33,741 nucleotides of DNA from JANMQK01 sp031370485 (lineage in GTDB: Bacteria > Acidobacteriota > Polarisedimenticolia > Gp22-AA2), in NCBI GenBank assembly GCA_031370485.1, contig JANMQK010000370.1:1-33741 (forward strand). Direction: 5' to 3'. Below the pieces are notes generated by a model. The model was not told where the DNA came from. It ran no database searches and saw only the letters and a list, made by a program, of their open reading frames with translations. Positions 8,305 to 17,085 of this stretch are shown piece by piece (positions within the stretch are counted from its first letter, which is position 1; each line of letters opens with the position of its first letter). Made by a program: the position numbers and the translations under genes.

Positions 8305-8544
8305 GTGGCCCGTGCCAGGCCCCGTATCACCAACCAGATTCGCACGCTGCGCTTTCACCACGGAGAGATGACGCAGAAGGATCTGGCCGGGAGGATCGGC
8401 GTGACCCGGCAGACCGTGAACGCCATCGAGGGCTCGAAGTACTTCCCGTCGCTCGAGGTGGCATTCCGGATCGCAGAGGTGTTCAACGTGCCGCTTGAAG
8501 CGGTGTTTCAGTATGCACGACCCGTGAGTGACTCCCCGGCATAA
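8305..8544 (+). CDS. XRE-family helix-turn-helix regulator, single domain
   Basis: A 79-residue DNA-binding protein consisting almost wholly of an HTH_3 domain. TQKDLAGRIGVTRQTVNAIE covers helices 2-3 (about residues 23-42), followed by KYFPSLEVAFRIAEVFNVPL. The C-terminus has no sensor domain, so any signal must come from a partner, perhaps the membrane protein encoded just upstream. The GTG start is 1 bp after the preceding stop. The 18-bp tandem palindromes at 7787-7832 are natural targets for a dimer of this protein, giving negative autoregulation of the two-gene operon. The family assignment is firm; the operator link is inferred. Confidence 0.93.
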   Translation: MARARPRITNQIRTLRFHHGEMTQKDLAGRIGVTRQTVNAIEGSKYFPSLEVAFRIAEVFNVPLEAVFQYARPVSDSPA

Positions 8545-8694
8545 GTGATTCTGCATCAGCAAGTTAAGGAACCGGATCCGCGTCCATCCCAATCTCCATT
8601 CAAGGTTTATTCAACCATCCTCAGCCACTCTTCGCGCGGGTAGCAGGGTTGTGTCTTTAGAAGCCACCGGTCTCGCGACCATGAAGGGGGCGTC

Positions 8695-11600
8695 ATGAGC
8701 GACTTGAAGCAGCGCGTGAGGTTCACGGATCCGATCTCCCGGACGGCGCGTCGCGTCGCCCGGCTCCGCCTGGGGGGCATACCGCTTCTCGTGGCCGGGC
8801 TCGCCGTGGCGCTCGGCTTGTGGGCCGGACTCTCGCGCGCCGCGAACCCCTCCTCGGGGACGCTCACCCCCACGAGCGGTCCGTTGACCTATACGGCCGG
8901 CCCGTTTGCCGGTGCAAACGTCTCGGCACAGGCCCTCGGCCTTCCCGACTGCACGGCGCCGATGTCGTGCGACACCTTCACCCTGACAGTCGACGCGGCG
9001 ACCCAGGCGGCGACGCGCGAAGTCCAGGTGCAGATCGCGTGGGACCTGGCCGCGGCCGATTTCGACCTCTACGTCCTCGATGCGACCGGCACCGTGCTCG
9101 TGAAATCCTCCGCCAGCGGCAACGACCCCGAGACGGCCATCTTCGAGATTCCCCTCACGCCGACGACCTACCAGGTCCTGGTCGCCCCCTTCAACCCCAT
9201 CGGGCAGAGCTTCAGGGGGATCATCAGCCTGGTGCCGTTCCCTCCCGTGCAGCCCCCGGGCACGGGGATCGCTCCCCGGTACCAGCCCTACGCCGCATCG
9301 TCCGGGATGGGCAATTCCGCGGGCGAGCCCTCGATCGGCGTGGACTGGATACCGAGGGTCGCGAGCCTCTCGCACGGCACGGTCAATACCGGCGGCGTCG
9401 TCTTCTTCACGTCGGGAATCGAAGAGCTGCGGGCGAGCTTCGACGACTGCTCCTCCCCGGCGGCGGATCTCTGGGAGGATGTGTCGAGCCCCTTCGTGCA
9501 GCAAAGCGTGCTTTCCGATCCGATCGGCTTCGTGGACCACCGGACGGGGCGGATGTACCAGCTCGATCTGGCCGGTGGAGAGGGCAACAGCTTCGCGGCC
9601 TATTCCGACGACGACGGCAACACCACGACGCCGATGCAGGGCGGAGGATCGCCCGCCGGGCCCGATCACGAGACGCTGGGCGCGGGTCCTTACAACGACG
9701 CCGCGCTCCCCCCGCCGCCCCCCCACCCCCTCTACCCGAACGCCGTCTATTACTGCTCGCAGAACATCGCCGCCGAGGCCGAGTGCTCGCGCAGCGACGA
9801 CGGCGGCCAGAGCTTCGGCCCCGGGGTTCCGCTCTTCAACGTGGCCCAATGCACCGGAAGCATCCACGGGCACGTCAAGGTCGCACCGGACGGCACCGTC
9901 TACGTGCCGAACTCCTCCTGCGCCACGGGAAATGGGACGGCCGGCATCGCCGTCTCGACCGACAACGGCCTGACCTGGACCGACCGCACCGTCCCCGGCA
10001 GCACGGGTAATGCCGATCCGTCCGTCGGTGTCGGGCTGAACAGCGTGGGGAGGCCCGCGGGTCAGACGACCAGCACCATCTATCTAGGGTGGACGAACGG
10101 GGACGGCCACGCCCTCGTCGCCGTTTCGCATGATCGGGGACTGACCTGGGTCGGCACGCACGACGCGGGGGCGGCCTTCGGAATCAGGAACTCCGTCTTT
10201 CCGGCGGTGGTCGCCGGAGACGACAACCGGGCTGCCTTCGGTTTCCTGGGCACCACAACCGGCGGTAACTCGTCCGACGAGGCGACCTTCCGCGGTCTCT
10301 GGCATCTCTACATCGCCACCACCTACGACGGCGGCCTGACTTGGACCACGGTGGACGCCACACCCAACGACCCGGTGCAGGTAGGCTCGATCTGCCTTCT
10401 TGGCTTGTCTTGCGGCAACGATCGGAATCTCCTGGACTTCAACGATTTCACCCTCGACCGGGAGGGGCGCGCGCTGTTCGGATTCGCCGACGGCTGCCTT
10501 CCCCCCGGGTGCACCTCGGCAACCGTCAACGGCAACCCGCCCTACGCGACGTCGCGCAGCGCCAAGGCCAGCATCGCGCGGCAATCGGGCGGGCGGCGCC
10601 TGCTCAGCGCCTTCGATCCGCCCGAACCGTCCGTCCCCGCGGCCCCCAGGCTGGCTTCCGCCACCCGGACCTCCTCGGGTGTCGACGTCCGGTGGTTCGA
10701 GCCGGACAACGGCGGCTCGCCGCTGACCCACTACAACATCTTCCGCGGGACGAGCAGCGGTGGAGAGTTCCTGCTGGCGAGCACCGCGAACGCGCAGAAG
10801 CCCGAGTACGTCGACACCACGGCGGACTCGAACACGACCTACTACTACTATGTCACCGCGACGAACACGGTCGGAACCGGGTCCTACTGCGGCGAGCTTG
10901 TCGCTTCGGGAGCGATCGTCGAGCCGCGTCCTCCGGACTCCTGCGGCGGCGTTGACGTCGTCATCGACCCCGCCGGGGACGCAGTGAACCCGGCCGCGAG
11001 CGGCACGGCGGCCGGCAGCACCGACCAGGTGGACGTCACGGGCGTCTCTTTCTCCGTCAATGCCGGCAAGACGATGCTGACGACCCGGCTCCGGCTGAAG
11101 AACCTGGTCCAGCAGCCGGTCAACGGCACCGCCTTCACCTCCTACTTCGTCGCCTGGACATCAAACGACGGCAGGACCTACGCGACCGAGGTGGACGTGG
11201 ATTCGGGGACCCGCTCGGCCTTCTGGGGCGAGTTCGATCCCAACACGAACCAGCTCAACACCTTCAACAGCGCCACGCACACCTTCACGACGGGGCCGGA
11301 CGGAACGATCGCCGTGGACGTGCCCCTGGGCGGCGTCGGCAGCCCGACCATTCCGATCACCGACCCCGCCGGCACCCCTGCGGTGACCGACCCCTATGCC
11401 ATCGTCATCGCGGGGGAAGGAGTGCTCGGGGTCGGACTGGTCTTCACCCAGCCGGAAGACAGGGCCCCCGACAGCAGCTTCGGGCAGCGGTGGGCCGTCT
11501 GCCCCTCCGGGCCGGCGACGTTCTATTCCCTCGGCGCACCTGTCAGCGCCAACCCCGGCGCCGCCTTCAGCGTCACACTAGCCGCGCGGGACGCCAGCAA

Positions 11601-14600
11601 CAACGTCGCCACGGGGTACACCGGGACGGTGCACTTCACCGGCTCGGACGGGCTGGCCACGCTGCCCGCCAACTACACCTTCACGGCGGGCGATTTCGGG
11701 GTTCACACCTTCAGCGTGACGCTCCGCACTTCGGGGAACCAGACGATCACCGCCACCGATACGGCAACGTCGTCGATCGCGGGATCGGCCATCGTGGCGG
11801 TCAACACGACCCCGCCCCCCAATACCTGCATCTCGACGCCGACCCTGGTCGTGACCGACGCCTCCGGGGACCAGATCCCCTTCCCCTCCCAGCAGGACAT
11901 CACGTCGGTTTCGGTCGGCGAGGACTATCAGTTCATCGGCTCGCAGCGGCTCGTCTTCAAGGTGAAGGTCGCGGACCTGAACACCATCCCCGCCAACGGC
12001 ATCTGGAGGGCGCGCTGGACGTTTGGAGCGACGACCTACTACGTCGCGATGAACTCCGACGGCAACTCGTCCGTGACCTACGACTACGGAACGCAATCGG
12101 GCAGCCTGGTCTCCTCCGTCGGGGCGATCGAGTCGGGCACCTACGCCACCGACGGCACCATCACCATGGCGATCGCGATGAGCAAGGTGGGGAATTCCAC
12201 CGCCGGGTCGATCCTCACCGGCGTGAACGGGCTCACCCAGCAGAACGTCGGCGGCACGCTCTTCACGGGCGTCGACTCCACGAGCAGCGGCACGTACACA
12301 GTCAGGGCCCAGGCGCCTACCTGCACGCCCGTGAACCCTCCACAGACCTCGGTCACCTACCTCAAGGGAGGAATGACTTTCAGCCCCAACGTGACGGTGA
12401 GGGCCCCCTACATCGGGCAGGACGTCGAGCCGAGCATGCGGACCGACCGGTTCGGCAACGCCTACGTCGCGGCCATCCGCGGCGTGCCGGGAGGCACCGA
12501 CCTCTGGTATTTCGATCTGCGGCCCACGGTCCCCGGGCCCGACGGATCTCCCATCCCCAACCCGACCTACGACCCGTACATGCGCAACCCGCAGTACCGC
12601 GGACAGCCCGACGCGATCAGCGGTTCAGAGGACGCGTCCGTGGGGGGCGACGGCGGCGGGGACGTGGACATGGCCGTCGCCTTCGACGAGTCGGCACCCG
12701 GCAGCCCTCCCTACCTGGCTTACGCCAGCCTGGTCCTCAGCAACATCTCGACCCAGCGATCGACCGACCGCGGCGTGACGTGGGTCAAGAACGGCGCGGG
12801 GAACGTGACTGGAGGCGTGCCGGGGGACGACCGGCAGTGGCTGGAGTTCTTCGGCAAGGACCAGGTCTACCTCCTGTACCGTTCGCTGGCGCCGGCCGTG
12901 TCGCAGATCCAGCGCTCGATCGACGGCGGCCTGACCTACGGCCCCGCGCGCACCGCCGGGCTGATCGGCCAGGTGGGGGGCATCGACATCGACCAAAACG
13001 ACGGCACCGTCTACATCAGCGGCAGCACCGGTGTCGTGGCGGTCGGCATCCCGCCGGCGCCCGGGCTCGAGCCCGTGAGCTACACCGTCCACACGGTCGC
13101 GGGCACCGGCAAGGCGCACCTCTTCTTCACGGTCAAGGTGGCCCAGGACGGCACGGTCTACGCCTGCTACTCGGACGACGTGAACGTGTTCATCCAGTAC
13201 TCCAAGGACAAGGGGAACACCTGGAGCGCCCCGATACGAGTCAGCGACGGCGCCGAGACGCGGATCAGCATCTTCCCCTGGCTGGAGACCGGCCCCGGTT
13301 CCGGCACCATCGGTGTCGTCTGGTACGGCACCGATACGACACTGCCCGTCCCGGGCAGCAATGTCGGCAACTGGAAGGTCTTCTACGCCCACGGGACCGC
13401 CGCGAGCACGGACCACCCGACGTTCCGCCAGGCGGTGGCCAGCGACCACATCATTCACGCCGTCAACATCTCGGAAGCCGGCCTCGTGGTCGGCGGCTCG
13501 TCCCCCAACCGGAACCTGGCCGATTTCTTCCAGGTCGCATTCGACCCGACGGGCGCGGCGGTGATCGCTTACGCCGATGACCACAACGATTTCGCCGGCC
13601 ACACGTTCGTGGCGCGGCAGATCGGCGGGCCGGCCGTGAACGGCGGGACCGTTCCGGCGCCGGTCGAAGGAAACGCCCTTCCTCCGCCCCTGCCCTTCTC
13701 CACCGACGGCTCCCAGGTCGTGGATTTCGCGAGGGACGTGCGCGACGGCGGCAATTCCCAGCTGGGCGGCCTCGTCGTCCTTCCCGTCGACGACCCCCTC
13801 GACATCCTCTCGATCAAGTACTCGGAGGAATACTCGGGGGGGCCCCTACTCGCCGCCACGATGAAGGTCTCGGACATGACCGCCATCCCGCCATCCTCGA
13901 ACTGGCGGGTCAACTTCTCGGCCAATGCGGCGTTCACGCAGATGAGCCCGACCGGCGGCTTCACCTTCGGCCTTGCGGACCGGTCCGATCAGTTCTTCCT
14001 CCGGACCAGCACCGATTCGTCGGGAGTCCAGACCTTCACGTACGGCACGACGGTCAGGGGTTTCGACGGCTCGATCACCTACACCGACCGGGGCGCTGCA
14101 GACAGCGGCGCGTTCGACGCCGCGAGCAAGACGATCACCATGAAGGTGGCTCTCAGCAAGCTGAACACGATCCTGACGGCCGCGGGGCGTCCGATACTTC
14201 AGCGCGGGTCGATCCTGGCGGGGTTGCGCGGCCAGGCGTTCACGAACGGCCAGGGGAACAACGTCAAGATCGACTCGACACGCGGCGGGACGCAGTTCAC
14301 GCTCAATTTCCCGCCCGCGGCGGTCAATGACAGTTACGATGCCAACCAGGACAGGGCCCTGACCGTCGGGGCACCCGGCGTTCTCGCAAATGACACCGAC
14401 CTCGACGGCGACCCGCTGAGCGCGACGCTGACCGGCGGCCCGTCCCACGGGACGCTCATGCTCGACCCCGGCGGCTCGTTCGTCTACACGCCGGGCCCCG
14501 GCTACGTCGGGAGCGACAGCTTCACCTACACGGCCGGCGACGGCCTCGCCGTTTCAGGCGTGGGGACCGTTTCGATCACCGTTTACCGCGCGGCGGGCGT

Positions 14601-14940
14601 GACCCCCGACGGAGGCGGCGTGCCCGGCACGCCGCTCACGGTCTTCGCGTCGGGCGGCAACCTCACCCTCACGTGGGGCTCCTCCTGCAGCACGACCGAC
14701 ACGGACTACGAGGTCTACGAGGGGACGCTGGGCGACTACTACAGTCACACGCAGAAGTTCTGCAGCACAGGGGGTGCCGTGACCAGCACATTCCCGCAGA
14801 CCGGGGAGAGCACCTATTACCTGATCGTGCCCCGCAACGCGGCGAGGGAAGGCTCCTACGGACGGGCGAGCGACGGCTCGGAGCGCCCGCAAGGAGGCAC
14901 CGCGTGCGTGCCGCAGGCGATCGTGGCGGCCTGCCCGTAG
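8695..14940 (+). CDS. Giant secreted multidomain protein (Asp-box, FN3, DOMON-like, cadherin-like)
   Basis: 2081 residues; the ATG at 8695 follows AGGGGG. A signal segment (about residues 28-50) ends near SRAANP. Order: PPC-like sandwich (about 60-180); first BNR/Asp-box propeller region (about 195-640) with repeats near residues 367, 421 (STDNGLTW), 479 (SHDRGLTW) and 545; fibronectin type III (643-740); DOMON-like domain 1 (about 752-940); filamin-like Ig sandwich (942-1040); DOMON-like domain 2 (about 1043-1205); second Asp-box region (about 1215-1660; STDRGVTW, SIDGGLTY, SKDKGNTW); DOMON-like domain 3 (about 1668-1866); cadherin-like Big domain (1875-1964; VLANDTDLDGDPLSATLTGG); and a Cys-containing C-terminal sandwich. 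It is probably a surface or extracellular glycan-binding or adhesive protein. Asp-boxes alone do not prove sialidase activity, and the catalytic Arg triad could not be placed. It is monocistronic. Confidence 0.88.
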   Translation: MSDLKQRVRFTDPISRTARRVARLRLGGIPLLVAGLAVALGLWAGLSRAANPSSGTLTPTSGPLTYTAGPFAGANVSAQALGLPDCTAPMSCDTFTLTVDAATQAATREVQVQIAWDLAAADFDLYVLDATGTVLVKSSASGNDPETAIFEIPLTPTTYQVLVAPFNPIGQSFRGIISLVPFPPVQPPGTGIAPRYQPYAASSGMGNSAGEPSIGVDWIPRVASLSHGTVNTGGVVFFTSGIEELRASFDDCSSPAADLWEDVSSPFVQQSVLSDPIGFVDHRTGRMYQLDLAGGEGNSFAAYSDDDGNTTTPMQGGGSPAGPDHETLGAGPYNDAALPPPPPHPLYPNAVYYCSQNIAAEAECSRSDDGGQSFGPGVPLFNVAQCTGSIHGHVKVAPDGTVYVPNSSCATGNGTAGIAVSTDNGLTWTDRTVPGSTGNADPSVGVGLNSVGRPAGQTTSTIYLGWTNGDGHALVAVSHDRGLTWVGTHDAGAAFGIRNSVFPAVVAGDDNRAAFGFLGTTTGGNSSDEATFRGLWHLYIATTYDGGLTWTTVDATPNDPVQVGSICLLGLSCGNDRNLLDFNDFTLDREGRALFGFADGCLPPGCTSATVNGNPPYATSRSAKASIARQSGGRRLLSAFDPPEPSVPAAPRLASATRTSSGVDVRWFEPDNGGSPLTHYNIFRGTSSGGEFLLASTANAQKPEYVDTTADSNTTYYYYVTATNTVGTGSYCGELVASGAIVEPRPPDSCGGVDVVIDPAGDAVNPAASGTAAGSTDQVDVTGVSFSVNAGKTMLTTRLRLKNLVQQPVNGTAFTSYFVAWTSNDGRTYATEVDVDSGTRSAFWGEFDPNTNQLNTFNSATHTFTTGPDGTIAVDVPLGGVGSPTIPITDPAGTPAVTDPYAIVIAGEGVLGVGLVFTQPEDRAPDSSFGQRWAVCPSGPATFYSLGAPVSANPGAAFSVTLAARDASNNVATGYTGTVHFTGSDGLATLPANYTFTAGDFGVHTFSVTLRTSGNQTITATDTATSSIAGSAIVAVNTTPPPNTCISTPTLVVTDASGDQIPFPSQQDITSVSVGEDYQFIGSQRLVFKVKVADLNTIPANGIWRARWTFGATTYYVAMNSDGNSSVTYDYGTQSGSLVSSVGAIESGTYATDGTITMAIAMSKVGNSTAGSILTGVNGLTQQNVGGTLFTGVDSTSSGTYTVRAQAPTCTPVNPPQTSVTYLKGGMTFSPNVTVRAPYIGQDVEPSMRTDRFGNAYVAAIRGVPGGTDLWYFDLRPTVPGPDGSPIPNPTYDPYMRNPQYRGQPDAISGSEDASVGGDGGGDVDMAVAFDESAPGSPPYLAYASLVLSNISTQRSTDRGVTWVKNGAGNVTGGVPGDDRQWLEFFGKDQVYLLYRSLAPAVSQIQRSIDGGLTYGPARTAGLIGQVGGIDIDQNDGTVYISGSTGVVAVGIPPAPGLEPVSYTVHTVAGTGKAHLFFTVKVAQDGTVYACYSDDVNVFIQYSKDKGNTWSAPIRVSDGAETRISIFPWLETGPGSGTIGVVWYGTDTTLPVPGSNVGNWKVFYAHGTAASTDHPTFRQAVASDHIIHAVNISEAGLVVGGSSPNRNLADFFQVAFDPTGAAVIAYADDHNDFAGHTFVARQIGGPAVNGGTVPAPVEGNALPPPLPFSTDGSQVVDFARDVRDGGNSQLGGLVVLPVDDPLDILSIKYSEEYSGGPLLAATMKVSDMTAIPPSSNWRVNFSANAAFTQMSPTGGFTFGLADRSDQFFLRTSTDSSGVQTFTYGTTVRGFDGSITYTDRGAADSGAFDAASKTITMKVALSKLNTILTAAGRPILQRGSILAGLRGQAFTNGQGNNVKIDSTRGGTQFTLNFPPAAVNDSYDANQDRALTVGAPGVLANDTDLDGDPLSATLTGGPSHGTLMLDPGGSFVYTPGPGYVGSDSFTYTAGDGLAVSGVGTVSITVYRAAGVTPDGGGVPGTPLTVFASGGNLTLTWGSSCSTTDTDYEVYEGTLGDYYSHTQKFCSTGGAVTSTFPQTGESTYYLIVPRNAAREGSYGRASDGSERPQGGTACVPQAIVAACP

Positions 14941-14956
14941 CGACGGCCTGCCCGTA
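14927..14956. repeat. 13-bp direct repeat spanning the stop codon
   Basis: CGGCCTGCCCGTA occurs at 14927-14939 and again at 14944-14956, 17 bp apart. The first copy contains most of the stop codon region of the giant gene. It looks like a small slippage duplication at the gene end. Confidence 0.6.
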
Positions 14957-14972
14957 ACAGCGATAGAAAAGA

Positions 14973-15036
14973 CCTCCCCGCATCCGGAAGCGCGGCTTAA
15001 ACTTCCCCCGAGCCGCGTCGACCGGGCGCGGGGAGG
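14973..15036. other. Long-loop inverted repeat between giant gene and MFS pseudogene
   Basis: CCTCCCCGC (14973-14981) can pair with GCGGGGAGG (15028-15036) across a 46-nt loop. It may end transcription of the giant gene or sequester the region before the TTG start at 15059. There is no U-run, so this is weak evidence for a terminator. Confidence 0.3.
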
Positions 15037-15058
15037 CTAAGATGGCATCAGGCCGGCC

Positions 15059-16297
15059 TTGAGCAACCTGCTCGACACCCCCCGCGGGCGGCGCCTGCTG
15101 TTCACGATTCTCTATGCCGCCGAAGGGGGACCGATCGGGTTGATCTGGTGGGCGCTGCCGACACTCCTCCGTGTCCGGCAGGTCCCCGTCGGGAAGATCA
15201 CCACCGTCCTGGCCCTCCTCGTCCTCCCCTGGGCGTTCAAGTTCCTCTGGGCCCCCCTCGTCGACACCCTCCGCCCGCCCGGCTGGGGCTTCAAGGCATG
15301 GATCGCCTGCTCGCAGGTCCTGATGGGGCTGACCCTGGTTCCCCTGATCTGTCTCGATCCGGCGGCGCAGTTCGAGACCGTGGCCGGTCTCCTGTTCCTG
15401 CACGCCGTGGCGGCGGCCACCCAGGACGTTTCCGTGGACGCCCTGGCCATCCGGGTGGTGCCGGCGGCGGAGCGGGGCTCCATCAACGGATACATGCAGG
15501 CCGGGATGCTGGTCGGAAGAAGCCTGTTCGGGGGCGGGGCGCTGCTCCTGGGGGACCGACTGGGGTGGACCTAGGTCTTCGCCGGGCTTTTGTTTCTGAT
15601 CTGGTCGTCGCTACTCCTTCTGCAGTTCGTTGACGAACGTCGGTTCGGCGGCGTCCTGCCTGATCGAGCGCGCGCGCGGCGCTTCGGCCGGCTGTTTCGC
15701 TCGGCGTTCCGGCGGCGGACCACCTGGCTGGGGCTTGCCTTCGCGCTGACTTCGGCGGCCGGGTTCGAAGCGGTCGGGGCCCTGATGGGACCCTACCTCG
15801 TGGACCATGGCCTGGAGGCTGGGACGATCGGTCTGTTTTTGGGAATTCCGGTTGTGGCCGCCATGCTGATTGGCGGGCTGGTCGGCGGCCGGTTGTCGGA
15901 TCGGATTGGCCGCATCAAGGCGCTGGCCTTATCTTTGTGCGGCTTCGCCGCCATGATCATGGGGCTGGGGGCGGCGGAGATGACGGCGGGAGCGGATGCC
16001 CCTCCGGCGCTCCTGCTGGGACTGCTGACCGGCATGTACCTCGGGCTGGGCACCTTCGTGGCCGTCTCGTACGCCTTCTTCATGGATCTGACCGATCCCG
16101 ATCTCGGCGCGACCCAGTTCAGCACCTTCATGGCGGCGACCAATGGCTGTGAATCCTGGTCGGCGTGGGCCGGGGGCCGCCTGGTCGCCTCCGCCGGTTA
16201 CGCCGCTGCCTTCTTCGCGATGAGCGCGGTATCGCTCCTGAGCCTCTCAATTCTGAAAGCCTTCCGCCGGCGCCCGCGGGCGGCTTCGGACGCATGA
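15059..16297 (+). pseudogene. AmpG-like MFS transporter interrupted by an in-frame TAG
   Basis: One continuous reading frame encodes a 12-helix major facilitator of the AmpG/PAT type, but codon 172 (15572-15574) is TAG. The N-terminal part carries the AmpG-like stretch ATQDVSVDALAIRVVPAAER and ends ...LLLGDRLGWT. The downstream part resumes in the same frame with VFAGLLFLIWSS and continues through six helices to 16297. Family members usually have an aromatic residue at this point (GW-x-W/T-F), so a single TGG to TAG transition is the simplest origin. AmpG-like proteins import muropeptides or related solutes through the inner membrane. Other genes here use TAG as a normal stop (giant protein, NTT-HEAT), so general amber recoding is unlikely. 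It is a pseudogene or an assembly error. The start is TTG, which is not certain. Confidence 0.82.
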
Positions 16298-16621
16298 CCT
16301 GCAAGATCCTTTCTGTCACCTTCGGCGTCGATTGTCGGAGGCGGAACGGGGCGGCGGATCGGGCGGAACATCCGGCGGACGCGTCAGGTGGTGCCGCGAG
16401 CGCAGCCAGGCCCGCAGCGTGGCGCGGTACAGTGCGCGTTCGAAATACCCGCCGTCCGCCGAGAGCGCCGCGTAGCCGCGCGTCAGTAGCGGCTCGAGCA
16501 GCGGCTGGAGCTGGCGCTCGTTGCTGGTTGTGTGGATGGCGATGTCCTCATTCCGCTGAGGTGAGATGACATTGAATCCCGACCACGAACGACACATGCG
16601 GCGAGCGATCGCGCTGACTAT
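16298..16621. other. Intergenic stretch, no recognisable gene
   Basis: This stretch lies between the MFS pseudogene and the left copy of the dispersed repeat. A minus-strand open frame (16316-16624) contains a protein-like segment (LQPLLEPLLTRGYAALSADG, then FERALYRATLRAWL) before a low-complexity Arg/Pro tail. It could be a decayed gene end. I do not recognise the family and see no start site for it. Confidence 0.4.
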
Positions 16622-16743
16622 CAACGCACCGCCGCCACAACGATGTTGATCGGGTCAGAGTTGCGCCGCCCGGTGCTCTGCATCCCGCTGGGACCGGAGG
16701 GTCCGCCAACTGCTTGAGCTGGGCCCCGAGGGCGCGACGGTTC
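16622..16743 (+). repeat. Dispersed ~120-bp repeat, left copy
   Basis: This is about 85-88% identical by eye to 23360-23480, in the same orientation, with shared blocks such as GGGTCAGAGT, ATCCCGCTGGG and CTGCTTGAGCTGGGCCCCG. The two copies flank the sulfatase-GH31-sulfatase module. A further shared 15-mer (TCCGGTCCCCCGCCC) lies downstream of each, at 16960 and 23560. On the minus strand both copies encode GPSG-x-QS-x-x-RR-x-SDPINI, so they may derive from the 3' end of a duplicated gene. Confidence 0.75.
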
Positions 16744-16797
16744 ACGTCCGGGCGCGAAACCCGCCGCGCCTCAGAGCTCTCGCACTACTCGCGCTGC

Positions 16798-16923
16798 ATG
16801 GATCACCTTTCCCCGGCGACCGGCCACGATCCGGCCGCCCCAGCCTACGAGCGCCATCTCCCGGAAAAGACCGTTCTCTATGGCGTCGTCCAGTCGGAAC
16901 TGGAGAGCTTCCTGGCGCGATCG
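16798..16923 (+). pseudogene. N-terminal remnant of an IS91-type (Y2) transposase
   Basis: The segment YERHLPEKTVLYGVVQSELE followed by SFLAR matches the conserved start of IS91-family transposases (Y-x-P-R-R-P-E-x-T-V-L-Y-x-V-V-x-x-x-L-E-x-F-L). In intact enzymes it is followed by a Cys-rich zinc-binding domain and the catalytic region; here it breaks off after about 26 residues. It happens to be in frame with the downstream sulfatase, so automated calls would fuse them. The remnant marks insertion-element activity at the left edge of the catabolic module. Confidence 0.7.
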
Positions 16924-17085
16924 AGTCGTCCCGGCGGGGTCTCCCCCCCGGCCTCCCGATCCGGTCCCCCGCCCACGGTCGTTCCGAGGTTGACGAAACA
17001 ACCCTTGCCGGACCTAGAATGGCACGTTGAAATTGCTATGGGCAGCCTGGGGGACGGCGTCCTTGACGCGCTGGGGGAGGCCGCG

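Noticed and set aside
11490..13580. 696-residue plus-strand open frame
   Set aside because: It is inside the giant secreted protein in another frame and is Arg/His/Gly-rich with no domain signature; a shadow of the real gene.
15572..15574. Programmed amber readthrough or pyrrolysine codon
   Set aside because: TAG serves as an ordinary stop in other genes here and no downstream recoding structure or Pyl gene is visible; mutation or error is simpler.
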